DNA of 64,000 nucleotides, from assembly GCA_963785115.1 (NCBI GenBank), contig CAWATY010000031.1, forward strand, positions 434,001 to 498,000. Direction: 5' to 3'. The notes below the pieces were generated by a model, which did not search any database, had not been told where the DNA came from, and saw only the letters and a program-made list of their open reading frames with translations. A program made the translations under genes and the position numbers. Source of the DNA: JACCWP01 sp963785115 (GTDB taxonomy: Bacteria; Actinomycetota; Actinomycetes; Propionibacteriales; Nocardioidaceae). Positions 1 through 9,384 of the stretch are shown here, piece after piece (within the stretch, counting starts at the first letter, position 1; each line of letters begins with the position of its first letter).

Positions 1-148
1 CGTACCGGGTGGGCGACCAACGGACCGCCCGTGGGACGATCCGGCAGTTTGGGACGCGCCGGGCACGTCGCCTACGTGGTCCCGACGGTCGTCTCGGCCC
101 ACACTGTGGGGTATTGTCCGGCCCTTTCGTCCATGCGGGAGTGACTCG

Positions 149-1318
149 ATGCGCATCCTGGTGCTCGGCGGCGACGGCTATCTCGGCTGGCCGACCGCGA
201 TGTACCTGTCCGCCCGCGGCCACGAGGTCGCGATCGTCGACAACGGGGTTCGTCGCCAGTACGACCACGAGCTCGGGTCCACCAGCCTGGTGCCGATCGA
301 GTCGCTGCACACCCGGGTACGTGTGTGGGAGGAGCTGACCGACGCGAAGATCGGAGTCTGGGCCGGCGACCTGATGGACGCCGACTTCGTCTACGAGACG
401 ATCCGCGCGTTCCGGCCGGAGTCGATCGTGCACTTCGCCGAGCAGCGGGCCGCGCCCTACTCGATGATCGACCGCAAGCACGCGGTCTACACCCAGACCA
501 ACAACGTCGTCGGCACGCTCAACGTCATGTTCGCGATCGGCGAGATCGACCGGGACATCCACCTGGTCAAGCTCGGGACGATGGGCGAGTACGGCACGCC
601 GAACATCGACATCGAGGAGGGGTGGCTCGATGTCACCCACAAGGGTCGGACCGACCGGGTGCTGTTCCCGAAACGGCCGGGCTCCTTCTACCACCTGTCC
701 AAGGTGCACGACAGCCACAACCTGGAGTTCGGCTGCCGCATCTGGGGGCTGCGGGTCACCGACCTCAACCAGGGCATCGTCTACGGCCAGGAGACCGAGC
801 AGACCGCGCTCGACCCCCGGCTGGCCACCCGGTTCGACTACGACGCCGTGTTCGGCACCGTGCTCAACCGGTTCGCGATCCAGGCCGTGCTCGGACTGCC
901 GCTGTCGGTCTACGGCGGCGGCACCCAGACCCGGGCCGTCATCGACATCCGCGACACCGCCGAGTGCATCCGGCTCGCGTGCGAGAACCCCGCCGACTCC
1001 GGTGAGTTCCGGGTCTTCAACCAGGCCACCGAGTGCTTCTCCCTGAGCGAGATGGCCAAGGTCGTGGCGAATACCTTCCCGGGGGCGGTCGACATCGAGC
1101 ACGTCGACAACCCGCGGGTCGAGCTGGAGAACCACCACTACGCGTTCACGCACACCGCGCTGGAGAGCCTCGGGCTGCAGCCGCACCTGCTCTCGGACAC
1201 GCTGCTGACCTCGATGTTCGACGTCATCGAGCATCACCGCGACCAGGTCGACCTCGCGGCGCTGCGGCCCACCGTCAACTGGCGCAAGACGCACAGCAGC
1301 CTCGGCAACCACCCGTGA
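149..1318 (+). CDS. UDP-sulfoquinovose synthase-like NAD-dependent enzyme (SQD1/SqdB/Agl3 family)
   Basis: 389 aa extended SDR. In the SQD1 family the enzyme converts UDP-glucose and sulfite to UDP-sulfoquinovose in the cytoplasm, using tightly bound NAD. The Rossmann motif GGDGYLGW is at residues 8-14, and family blocks SIVHFAEQRAAPYSMIDR and KLGTMGEYGTPNIDIEEG follow. The catalytic triad aligns as T144, Y181 (FYHLSK) and K185, one residue off the T145/Y182/K186 numbering I recall for Arabidopsis SQD1. Length matches bacterial and archaeal homologues. The stop overlaps the GTG of the next epimerase, so the two are translationally coupled. No SQDG synthase is adjacent. The neighbours are surface-glycan genes, so the sulfo-sugar may go to a glycan rather than a lipid (inference). 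Confidence 0.88.
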   Translation: MRILVLGGDGYLGWPTAMYLSARGHEVAIVDNGVRRQYDHELGSTSLVPIESLHTRVRVWEELTDAKIGVWAGDLMDADFVYETIRAFRPESIVHFAEQRAAPYSMIDRKHAVYTQTNNVVGTLNVMFAIGEIDRDIHLVKLGTMGEYGTPNIDIEEGWLDVTHKGRTDRVLFPKRPGSFYHLSKVHDSHNLEFGCRIWGLRVTDLNQGIVYGQETEQTALDPRLATRFDYDAVFGTVLNRFAIQAVLGLPLSVYGGGTQTRAVIDIRDTAECIRLACENPADSGEFRVFNQATECFSLSEMAKVVANTFPGAVDIEHVDNPRVELENHHYAFTHTALESLGLQPHLLSDTLLTSMFDVIEHHRDQVDLAALRPTVNWRKTHSSLGNHP

Positions 1319-2256
1319 GCCCGAGCGTGGACGGCACCGCACGGTCCGCCGGCCGGGTCCTGGTCACCGGCGGCTCGGGCTTCATCGGGCGACACCTGGT
1401 GGCCCGGCTGCGCGCCGCCGGCCAGGAGGTCACGGTCGCCGACCTCCGGCCCTTCCCCGACGACGACGTCCCGAGCGTCGTCGGCGACCTGTGCGACCCC
1501 TCCGTCCGCGAGGCGTCGATGGCCCCCGGCACGACCGCCGTCGTGCACCTGGCGGCAGAGACGTCGGTGCTCGGCTCGGTGCAGCGACCTGAGCACGTGC
1601 ACCGGACGAACGTCGAGATGACCGCCGCGCTGCTGGAGCTCGCCCGCGTCCGCGGAGTCGGCACGTTCGTCCTCGCCTCCACCAACGCGGTCGTCGGTGA
1701 CGTGGGGCAGCAGACGATCACCGAGGCGCTGCCGCTGCTCCCGCTGACCCCGTACGGCGCTACTAAGGCTGCGGCCGAGATGCTGCTCTCCGGCTATGCC
1801 GGGGCGTACGGCATGCGCTGCCCGTCGGTGCGCCTCACCAACGTCTACGGGCCGGGCATGGCGCACAAGGACAGCTTCGTGCCGCGCCTGCTGCGCGCCG
1901 CGGCGACCGGCGGTGGAGTCGAGATCTACGGCGACGGCGAGCAGCGCCGCGACCTGGTGCACGTGCACGACGTGTCCCGGGCGCTCGAGGCCGCAGCCGC
2001 GGACTGGCCGAGTGGTCCGGTGATCGTCGGTGGCAGCCGCTCCTACCCGGTCAACGAGATCGCGCAGGCCGCGCGCGACGCCACCGACCGACCGATCCCT
2101 GGCAAGCACGTGCCGCCGAAGCCCGGTGAGATGCCGGCCGTCGTGGTGGACATCTCCCGCGCGCGCTCCCGTGGCTTCGAGCCGACCGTTCAGCTGGTCG
2201 ACGGCATCCGCGAGGCGTGGGCCGACTTCGCCCCCGCGGCCGGACTGAGGGGCTGA
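1315..2256 (+). CDS. NAD-dependent nucleotide-sugar epimerase/dehydratase
   Basis: 313 aa extended SDR starting at GTG 1315, inside the TGA of the preceding gene. The NAD-binding motif TGGSGFIGRHL is at about residues 16-26, LAAETSV follows at about 80, and the active-site YGATK (Y-x3-K) appears after the serine-rich ASTNAVVGD stretch. Later blocks RLTNVYGPGM, DGEQRRDLVHVHDVSRAL are typical of UDP-glucose 4-epimerase-like proteins. The substrate cannot be read from sequence. Coupling to the UDP-sulfoquinovose synthase-like gene suggests it supplies or modifies a second sugar nucleotide for the same glycan. The next gene starts 3 bp after its stop. Confidence 0.85.
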   Translation: MSPSVDGTARSAGRVLVTGGSGFIGRHLVARLRAAGQEVTVADLRPFPDDDVPSVVGDLCDPSVREASMAPGTTAVVHLAAETSVLGSVQRPEHVHRTNVEMTAALLELARVRGVGTFVLASTNAVVGDVGQQTITEALPLLPLTPYGATKAAAEMLLSGYAGAYGMRCPSVRLTNVYGPGMAHKDSFVPRLLRAAATGGGVEIYGDGEQRRDLVHVHDVSRALEAAAADWPSGPVIVGGSRSYPVNEIAQAARDATDRPIPGKHVPPKPGEMPAVVVDISRARSRGFEPTVQLVDGIREAWADFAPAAGLRG

Positions 2257-2258
2257 CC

Positions 2259-4086
2259 GTGGCCGCCACCACCACCACCATCACCAGCCTCGCCAGCCTC
2301 GCCAGCCTCGCCCGTCGACACCTCGCCCTGCTCGTCGTCCTCGCGATCGGCGTGGCCGTCCGCACGGCCGGCTCGGGCCCGCTGCCCTCCTCGACGCCTG
2401 AGACGCAGCCGATCGGCTACGACCTGCTGCTGGTGACGCCGGGCCTCGGGTGGACCGACAACCCGCAGACGCTGGTGCTGGTCCAACAGCTCGCGGCTCT
2501 GGCGGGCGCGCTCGCCTGCTACGCGCTGCTGGCGCGCTGCGGTGTCTCGACCTGGCTCGCCGCCGCGGCGACACTCCCGGTCCTGCTGGCGCCGGCGGCC
2601 CTGGCCGGCGAGCGCCTTCCCGTCCCCGACCCGGTGTTCGCGGCGGTGACGGCGGTGGCCCTGCTGGTGCTGTGCTGGCGCAGCCGGTGGCCGGTGCCGG
2701 CGGCGATCCTCGGGGGTGCGTTGCTCGGCGTGGCCGTCACCCTCCGCGGGGTCCACGAGCCGTTGCTGCTGCTGGCCGCGGTGGTCTTCGCGCTGGCCGC
2801 TGGCGCCTGGTCGGGGCGGGCGCTCTGGGCGGGCGCCGCGGTGCTGGGCTTCGCGATCCCGGTCGTACCGCTGCTCACCTGGGCGCACAACGAGACCGGC
2901 CGCTACGCCGTCGCGTCGTCCGCCGACGCCGGCCACCGTGCCCTGGACGCCTCGCCGTCCGTGTTGCTGTTCGCCGGGCTGGCCCTCGCGGCGGTCGTCG
3001 GGCTGCTCGCTGCCGCCGGAGCCAGACGCGCGGCTGCCTCGCCCGCGCGACTCACCTGCCTGGCCCTGGTCCTCGTTCCCGGGGTGGTGCTCGTCGACGG
3101 CCTGGGCGCCGGCGCGCCGTCCGCGGTCGACCTGCTGCCGGCCCTGGCGCTGTGGCCCGCAGCCGCCGCGCTGGGCCTCACGGCACTGCTGCGGGGCCGT
3201 CGCGGCCAGGCGGCGTCCCTCCCCCAGATCGACGACGTCGACCGGGCAGCGCTGGCGGCGTTCCGCGAGCGGTACGGCGATCCCGTCCTGGCACCCGTCG
3301 TGATCGTCATCGCGGCGTACGACGAGGCTGCCGGGATCGGTCCCGTCCTGGCGGCGCTGCCCCGCACCGCCTGCGGCCTGGACGTCGACGTGCTCGTCGT
3401 CGACGACGCGAGCACCGACGGCACCGCGGCCGCAGCCGCGCTGGACCCGAGGGCCCGGGTCGTCGCGTGCCCGGTCAACCGCGGTCAGGGGGCCGCCCTG
3501 CGACTGGGCTACCGCGTCGCCCGCGACCACGGTGCGACATACATCGTCACCACCGATGCCGACGGGCAGTACGACCCGGAGGAGATCCCCGACCTGCTCG
3601 CGCCCGTCGTCGCCGGCACGCGCCGACTTCGTCACCGGGTCGCGCCGGCTCGGACGCCACCACTCGCGCGACCACCTGCGACGCAGCGGCGTCTACGCGT
3701 TCGCCTGGGCGGTCAACGCGCTGACTGGTCTGCGGGTCACCGACACCTCGTTCGGGATGCGCGCGATGCGCGCCGAGGTGACGGCGGCCGTCACCCTGAA
3801 CCAGCCGCAGTACCAGAGCAGCGAGCTGCTGATCGGCGTGCACTCGCACGGCTTCCGGGTCGCCGAGGTGCCCGGCACCATGCACCCGCGGGGCAGCGGG
3901 AGCACGAAGAAGGGCCACAACATCGTCTACGGCTGGCGATACGCCCGCGTGGTGGTCGGCACCTGGTGGCGCGAGGGCTGCCCCCGCCCGTGGCGGGCCC
4001 GGCAGCGGACCGGCGCCAGGTTCCGGTTCAGTCCGATCCCGGCACGATGGCAGCGGCCAGCACCGACTGACCGAACGGCGGGGTGA
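2259..4086 (+). CDS. Membrane-anchored GT2 glycosyltransferase (polyprenyl-phosphate sugar synthase-like), one frameshift
   Basis: About 608 aa once one frameshift near 3625 is bridged. Start GTG 2259 lies 3 bp after the epimerase stop. The first ~340 residues are hydrophobic with many predicted membrane segments. The rest is a GT2 domain of the DPM1/GtrB type: VVIVIAAYDEAAGIGPVLAALP, VLVVDDASTDGT, VNRGQGAALRLGYRVARDHG and the metal site TTDADGQYDPEEIPDL. After the break the reading continues in another frame with DFVTGSRRLGRHH, DTSFGMRAMRAEV and the C-terminal GTMHPRGSGSTKKGHNIVYG. Both halves are family-like, so the break is probably a sequence error. GtrB-type enzymes charge polyprenyl phosphate with a sugar at the inner membrane face. 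The 3' end overlaps the convergent methyltransferase by 59 bp. Confidence 0.78.
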
Positions 4087-4784
4087 TCCGCCGCTCGACC
4101 GCCCGGGTGAGGGGCACGACCGTACGGTCGTACAGCTGCACCAGCCGGGGGCGCGGCGCCGAGACGCCGCCGTGCCGCACGATCAGCCACCAGGCGATGC
4201 CGCCGAGCAGGTTGACCGGCCGCACCTCGACGGGGGTCAGGTCGGCGCCCTCGAGGGCCGCGCGGAGCGTGGCCGGGGTGTACCTGCGCACGTGGCCGAC
4301 CTGCCGGTCGAACTCCCCGTACAGCCGGGGGTAGCCGGGCACCCACACCACGAGGCGACCGCCAGGGACCACCAGCCGGGACAGCGCCCGCAGCGCCGCG
4401 CAGTCGTCCTCGATGTGCTCGAGCACGTTGACGGCGACGACCGTCGACACCCGGCGCGATGTCCTCGTGCTCGGCGTCGCGCAGGTCGAGCTGGCGCGCC
4501 TCGACGTTGCCGCGGCCGGCGAAGCGACGGCGTAGCTGGGCGACCGCGGCCGGGTCGACGTCGGTGACGACGTGGCCGTCGAGACCCTCGAAGAGCTCGG
4601 CGAGATCACCCATGCCGGCGCCCACCTCGAGCACCGACGTCCCGCAGTGCCGGGCGATCAGCTCGTGCTGGTACCTCAGGTAGCGCGGCTGGTTCGGGCC
4701 GCCGCCCTCCTCCAGGCTGCGGCCGGTGGCGCGGCTGAACGCACCGGCACCGTTGACGTGGTGCAGCTCCCCCGGATTTGTCAC
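4028..4784 (-). CDS. Class I SAM-dependent methyltransferase, one frameshift
   Basis: About 251 aa with one frameshift near 4450. Start GTG 4784 overlaps the TGA of the upstream GtrA-like gene (GTGA). Motif I is LEVGAGMGDLAELFEG and the acidic loop is VVTDVDPAAV. After the frame change come VVAVNVLEHIEDD, VVPGGRLVVWVPGYPRLYGEFD and HVRRYTPATLRAALEGA. This signature is typical of small methyltransferases in glycan and polyprenyl-sugar clusters. The acceptor is unknown. Its place between a GT2 enzyme and a GtrA flippase suggests methylation of a surface sugar or lipid-linked intermediate (inference). Confidence 0.75.
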
Positions 4785-5275
4785 GGTCGCCCCCTGGCCT
4801 TCCCGGACGTTTCGGCGGCGTCGGCCTCGCCGAGCCGATGGAACAAGCGGTCGAGCAGCGCGAACCGCACCAGGAACACCAGTCCGTAGACGCCGAGGAA
4901 GACGGCGCCGACGAGCAGCACCTGCAGGTTCGGCGACGTCGACGTGGTGGACAGCAGGTGGTCGGCCGCCGTCGTCGCGAGCACGGCCAGCAGCAGCGTG
5001 CCCAGGATGATCGCGATGTAGGGAATGAGCTCGCCGCGCAGGCTGGGCCGGCCCTGGCGCTGCCAGGTCCAGGTGCGGTTCAGCCAGTAGTTCGGCACCG
5101 CCCCAGCAAACCAGGCGACCACCGACGCGGCGGCAGGTGAGGTGTCGACAGGCCCGTACAGCAAGAGAAAAGTGGCCTCGCTGCACACCGTCGCGACCGC
5201 CGAGCCCGCCACGTAGCGCAGCATGGTGCCGGCGAGCGGTCGCGGTCGACGCCGCACCTCGCCTTCGTCGGACAC
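4781..5275 (-). CDS. GtrA-family membrane protein (putative lipid-linked sugar flippase)
   Basis: 164 aa from GTG 5275, with an alternative ATG at 5224. Four hydrophobic segments match GtrA topology: MLRYVAGSAVATVCSEATFLLL, VVAWFAGAVPNYWLNRTWTW, a segment around PYIAIILGTLLLAVLA, and VGAVFLGVYGLVFLVRFALLDR. The NYWLNRTWTW box is characteristic. GtrA proteins are thought to flip polyprenyl-phosphate-linked sugars made by GtrB-like GT2 enzymes. A GT2 enzyme and a large polytopic protein are adjacent, as expected. Its stop overlaps the methyltransferase start, and the large membrane gene ends 37 bp upstream of its start, so the three minus-strand genes look like an operon. Confidence 0.85.
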   Translation of the reverse strand: MSDEGEVRRRPRPLAGTMLRYVAGSAVATVCSEATFLLLYGPVDTSPAAASVVAWFAGAVPNYWLNRTWTWQRQGRPSLRGELIPYIAIILGTLLLAVLATTAADHLLSTTSTSPNLQVLLVGAVFLGVYGLVFLVRFALLDRLFHRLGEADAAETSGKARGRP

Positions 5276-5312
5276 CGGGAGACCAGCCACACCCGGGATG
5301 GTACGGCCGGGC

Positions 5313-7322
5313 TCAACGGCGCAGACAGGTGTACACCTCCGTCGCGACGGCGCGCTCGTAGCCCAGGCCCCGCAGCTGGTCCAGCCGATCGGTCCAGTCG
5401 GAGAGCAGGCACACCGCGTCGACGTCGAGCACCCGCAGGGCCTCCGGCACCGGGGGCGGTCCCGACCAGCGCCGGACACCGTTGGCGAAGTCGACCAGCG
5501 CCAGCCGCTCGGCGTAGTGAAAGCTCGGGTCGTCGCGCAGGTAGTCCATGAAGTAGTCCCGGGGCGCCACCGTCTTGACCCGCGTGGTCATGACGTCGAC
5601 GGTGATCGCGAGCTCCTGCGGCGCGAGCACCACGGCCCCGTCCGGGAGCTGGTCGACCAGCCGCGTCGCCGCCACCATCGTGGCCTCGGGACGCTGCCAG
5701 TGCGGTGGCGCCACGAGCGTGGTGCCGCTGGTCTCGGACCAGATCGGGGTACCCACGACCGCCAGGACCGCGACCATCGCCACGGATCCGACCGGGCGCA
5801 GCAGCGGCGTGGAGGGCAGCGACCACGTCCACGCGCCGACGACGCCGACGAGCGCCCCCACGGTGGCCAGCCAGGAGACGCGCCACAGCGTCGGCCCCAG
5901 CCCCACGAGGTCGAACGCCCACTCGGTCACACCGGGTACGAACGTGACGCCGGTGGCCAGCACCAGCAGACCGGTGGTGACCCGGGCAGGGCGCCGCGGA
6001 ACGAGCAGGGCGCCGGCCAGCACTGCCGCCACGGCCACCACGGCGAGCAGACCCTCGTGGAAGATGTGATGACCGAACCAGCCAGGGTTGAAGCGCTGCA
6101 GCTCGCGGGTGCCGAACTGGTCGGCGGAGCGGCCGCCGACCGCCACCGTCACCAGCCCGGCCCCGAGCGGGTAGGCCGACATCGCGAGGAACCCGTACGC
6201 CGCCCGTAGCGGGGCGCGGAAGACGAGTGGGGCGGCTCCGGCCACGGCGAGCAGCGGCACCAGGAACATCCCCGACGTGCTGAGCCCCACCGCGGCGACA
6301 CCGCCCGCGAACAACCAGCCGGCCCGCGCCCAGGTCGGTCGGTCCACGTAGCGCAACGCGTAGACCAGCAGCACCGGGATCAGCAGGCACAGCAGGATCA
6401 CCTTGCCCTGCCACAGCCGGGTCACGAACAGATTGCCGGGTGTCGCGGTCGAACCGCCGCCGTCGAGCAGCAGGAACACCAGGCCCAGGGACAGGGCCAG
6501 CGCCAGCGGCCGGACCCGCCAGGCGTCGAGCAGCCGCCACAGCGCGAGCACGGACAGGAACGTCGCGATGGGCGGCACCACGACGAACACCACTGACCCC
6601 GCCGACGTGTCCAGCAACCGGGCAACGGTGCCGGCCAGCGGCTCGTACGACGCCATCGGCGGCCAGCTCGACATCGGGTAGACGAGGTCGGAGAAGATCG
6701 TGTCCCGCAAGGGGAAGGTGCCGTGCTCGGTGACCCACTGCGCGAGGTTGACGTAGTAGAGGTCGTCCGGGCTGGGGCGCAGCGTGACCAGCGAGAACAC
6801 CGCGAGTCCCAGTGCCCACGCGAGGGCCACGACCGCGTTGAGGCGCCGCTCCCCGGTGGGTGCCACGGTCACCTCGTCTCGGCCAGACCGGCCGAGGCGC
6901 ATCCCCGCCCAGGCGGTCCCGGCCACGGCCGTCAGCAGCCACGTCCAGGCGACCCAGCGCCAGGGACTGGCGAGGGCGAGCAACGTGGTGGCGGCCGCGC
7001 CTGCCAGCACGGTGACCACCAGCAGCGCGAGCTCCGCCCGGGAGGCGGGCCGGCGGGCCGGGTCCTCGGCCGGCTCTTGGCCCGACTCCACGGCCGGCTC
7101 CTCGGCCGGATCGACCGGGTCGGCCGCGGAGCGCCGGTGCAGCGTCCAGGCCGTGACCGCCGCGGCGGCGAGCACCAGCAGCTCGCCGACGACGGCCCAC
7201 GTCGTCTCGAGCCGGAGCACCACGCAGGCGTGGTAGACGACCGTCCACGTGGCGAGGACGACCACGGTGGCGTCGAGCACGAGGTCGCGCCACCGTTGCG
7301 CGGTCCACCCCCAACGGTCCAC
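5313..7322 (-). CDS. Large polytopic membrane protein, GT-C-like (resembles DUF6077 proteins)
   Basis: 669 aa with about 13 hydrophobic segments and a soluble C-terminal tail of about 120 residues. An acidic PAEEP/PAEDP-rich loop lies at about residues 70-95. The stretch SPDDLYYVNLAQWVTEHG near 205-225 includes an acidic pair in the first extracytoplasmic loop, the usual place for the catalytic aspartate of GT-C enzymes. I read it as a lipid-sugar-using membrane glycosyltransferase, the GtrC-like partner of the neighbouring GtrA and GT2 genes. That assignment rests on topology and context. The family resemblance is from memory and was not searched. It is first in the minus-strand operon. Confidence 0.6.
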   Translation of the reverse strand: MDRWGWTAQRWRDLVLDATVVVLATWTVVYHACVVLRLETTWAVVGELLVLAAAAVTAWTLHRRSAADPVDPAEEPAVESGQEPAEDPARRPASRAELALLVVTVLAGAAATTLLALASPWRWVAWTWLLTAVAGTAWAGMRLGRSGRDEVTVAPTGERRLNAVVALAWALGLAVFSLVTLRPSPDDLYYVNLAQWVTEHGTFPLRDTIFSDLVYPMSSWPPMASYEPLAGTVARLLDTSAGSVVFVVVPPIATFLSVLALWRLLDAWRVRPLALALSLGLVFLLLDGGGSTATPGNLFVTRLWQGKVILLCLLIPVLLVYALRYVDRPTWARAGWLFAGGVAAVGLSTSGMFLVPLLAVAGAAPLVFRAPLRAAYGFLAMSAYPLGAGLVTVAVGGRSADQFGTRELQRFNPGWFGHHIFHEGLLAVVAVAAVLAGALLVPRRPARVTTGLLVLATGVTFVPGVTEWAFDLVGLGPTLWRVSWLATVGALVGVVGAWTWSLPSTPLLRPVGSVAMVAVLAVVGTPIWSETSGTTLVAPPHWQRPEATMVAATRLVDQLPDGAVVLAPQELAITVDVMTTRVKTVAPRDYFMDYLRDDPSFHYAERLALVDFANGVRRWSGPPPVPEALRVLDVDAVCLLSDWTDRLDQLRGLGYERAVATEVYTCLRR

Positions 7323-7382
7323 GTGGTCAAACGTACGTGAGCGTCCCCAGCCTGAGGCCGCTGCCAGGGCCGGTACGGCCGG

Positions 7383-8591
7383 TTAGTTCTTGACCCGCAC
7401 CGGCACGTGCCGGTCCTGCACCGTGCCGTCGCCGAGCTGTCCGGTGAAGTTGTAACCCCAGCACCACGCCGAGCCGTTCGTCTTCACCCCGCAGGTGTGC
7501 TCTGTGCCGCCACCGGCGGTTCGCCAGGTGCCACCACCGCTCACCTTCGCAGGGGAGCTGCGGGGCGAGGTGCCGTTGTCCCCGAGCTGCCCGGCCGCGT
7601 TGGCGCCCCAGCACCACAGGCTCTTGTCCTGCTTGATGCCGCAGCCGTGCAGGTCTCCGGCGAAGACCGCCGTCCAGCCGGCCCCGAGCACCTTGGTGGG
7701 GGTCGGGTACTCCGACGTGAGGCCGCCGGAACCGACCTGACCGTCGATGTTGTCGCCCCAGCACCACGCGGTGTGGTTCGCCCGCACACCGCAGCTGTGG
7801 ATGTAGCCGACCTGCAGCGAGGTCCAGTTGGTCGCGGTGCCGACCCGTACCGGCTTCAACCGGCTGTTGTCGGTGGTGCCGTCGCCGACCTCACCGGAGC
7901 CGTTGTAGCCCCAGCACCAGGCCGATCCGTTGGTCTTCAGGCCACAGCTGTGCGCGCCGCCGGCCGACATCGATGACCAGTCACCGGTCCCTTGGACCCG
8001 GACCGGGTCGAGCCTGTTGGTGCCGAACGTGTTGTCGCCGACCTGGCCGTTGCTGTTGTTCCCCCAGCACCAGCCGCTTCCGTCGCTGCGGACGCCGCAG
8101 CTGTGGTACTCGCCGAGCGTGATGTTCTTCCAGGTGCTCGAACCGACCCGGACAGGTTCGCGCTGCTCGACGTTGAAGCCGCCGTTGCCGTCGCCGATCT
8201 GTCCGTAGCCATTCATCCCCCAGCACCACAACGTGCCGTTCGTCCGCAGCCCACAGGAGTGGTAGGTACCGACCGCGACGGCCTTCCACGTGGCGAGCGC
8301 GCCCACCTGGTTCGGGCGCCGGTGGCCGTCCTCGGTTCCGTCGCCGAGCTGGCCGAACTGGTTGTCCCCCCAGCACCACATGGTGCCGTTGGTGCCGACG
8401 CCGCAGGTGTGGCCCTCACCGCCGTCGATCGCCTTCCAGGCCGCTGGGCCCCTGGCCACGCCGCTCGCAGCGCCGGTAGCAGCATTGCCGGTAGCGGGCG
8501 CACCGGTCGCCGCCGCGGTGGGCAGCCACCCCAGCGCTGCCGCCAGCAACGCGATCGCGGCCCACCTGGCCGTCGCTCGACGTCCACCCAT
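7383..8591 (-). CDS. Secreted RCC1-repeat beta-propeller protein
   Basis: 402 aa. ATG 8591 is preceded by GAGAGG, and an N-terminal signal sequence (RRATARWAAIALLAAALGW, then TAAATGA) targets export. Seven consecutive RCC1-type repeats of about 50 residues fill the rest. Each carries HSCGv+-NGs-WCWG-N--GQ-GDGT, which predicts a seven-bladed propeller. Each blade has two cysteines about 10 residues apart (C-G...W-C-W), suggesting one disulfide per blade outside the cell. Bacterial RCC1 proteins are usually surface or secreted binding proteins, and no ligand can be inferred. It stands between the glycan genes and an unrelated divergent acetyltransferase. Confidence 0.88.
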   Translation of the reverse strand: MGGRRATARWAAIALLAAALGWLPTAAATGAPATGNAATGAASGVARGPAAWKAIDGGEGHTCGVGTNGTMWCWGDNQFGQLGDGTEDGHRRPNQVGALATWKAVAVGTYHSCGLRTNGTLWCWGMNGYGQIGDGNGGFNVEQREPVRVGSSTWKNITLGEYHSCGVRSDGSGWCWGNNSNGQVGDNTFGTNRLDPVRVQGTGDWSSMSAGGAHSCGLKTNGSAWCWGYNGSGEVGDGTTDNSRLKPVRVGTATNWTSLQVGYIHSCGVRANHTAWCWGDNIDGQVGSGGLTSEYPTPTKVLGAGWTAVFAGDLHGCGIKQDKSLWCWGANAAGQLGDNGTSPRSSPAKVSGGGTWRTAGGGTEHTCGVKTNGSAWCWGYNFTGQLGDGTVQDRHVPVRVKN

Positions 8592-8669
8592 GGCCGACCG
8601 CCTCTCGCGCCGGCCTGAGCGGTCGGCTTGCGGACATGATGACCGCGGCCGCACCCGGGCGTCCGCACA

Positions 8670-9281
8670 ATGGCGGACATGACCGAGCGGCTCGCCCTGC
8701 GACGGTTCCGCCAGACCGACGGCCCGTACCTGCACGCCCTGGACGGCGACCCGGCCGTCATGCGCTTCCTGGACCGTCGCATCCGCGACCGCACGGAGGT
8801 CGAGTCGCAGGTGCTCACCCGGCTGCTGCGGCTGCAGGAGCGGTGGCCGCAGGCGGCGTACTGGGCGGCCGAGACCCCCGCGGACGGAGCGTTCGTGGGC
8901 TGGTTCGGGTTGCACCCGGTGGTGCCGTCCGAGCAGCCGATCGTGTCCTGGCCGGACGCCGACGACCTCAGCGTGCTGGCGCTCGGCTACCGGCTGCGGC
9001 GCAGCGCCTGGGGGCAGGGGTACGCCACCGAGGGATCCCGGGCCCTCGTGGACCACGCGTTCACCGAGCTCGGCGCCGACGAGGTGGTGGCCACGACCAT
9101 GACGGTCAACACGGCCTCGCGGCGCGTGCTGGAGAAGGCAGGCCTCCGGTACGTGCGCACGGTGCACCTGGACTGGCCCGACCCGTTGCCCGGCAACGAG
9201 CACGGCGACGTGGAGTACCGGCTCACCCGCGCGGACCACCTGGGGCAACCCGGTGGCGCCGGCCGGCGTCCTTCTCAGTGA
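8670..9281 (+). CDS. GNAT-family N-acetyltransferase
   Basis: 203 aa from ATG 8670, or 8679 giving MTERL. This is a RimJ/RimL-like acetyltransferase 3 domain: LALRRFRQTDGPYLHAL at the N-terminus, WAAETPADGAFVGWFGL on the central strands, the acetyl-CoA loop RRSAWGQGYATEGSRALVDHAF (Q/RxxGxG/A type), and the C-terminal VNTASRRVLEKAGLRYVRT. These proteins acetylate protein N-termini, amino sugars or small amines, and the substrate is not evident. It is divergent from the RCC1 gene with about 80 bp between the starts. Confidence 0.85.
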   Translation: MADMTERLALRRFRQTDGPYLHALDGDPAVMRFLDRRIRDRTEVESQVLTRLLRLQERWPQAAYWAAETPADGAFVGWFGLHPVVPSEQPIVSWPDADDLSVLALGYRLRRSAWGQGYATEGSRALVDHAFTELGADEVVATTMTVNTASRRVLEKAGLRYVRTVHLDWPDPLPGNEHGDVEYRLTRADHLGQPGGAGRRPSQ

Positions 9282-9384
9282 CGAGGGATCCGGCCCAAGG
9301 GTCGTAGTCCGGTTGTCCAGCTATCCGCCCGGACGCCGCTCAGAGGACTCTCGTTGTGCCCGTCACCCCCGACCCAGGAGCCCC

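Noticed and set aside
2190..3635. 481-residue minus-strand frame opposite the GT2 gene
   Set aside because: Low-complexity Arg/Gln/Gly composition typical of antisense high-GC frames; the plus strand encodes the GT2 motifs.
5080..7314. 744-residue open frame overlapping the GT-C-like gene on the same strand
   Set aside because: Another frame of a very high-GC membrane gene; composition is Arg/Gly/Pro/Ala-rich without domains, while the 669-aa frame has clear membrane segments.
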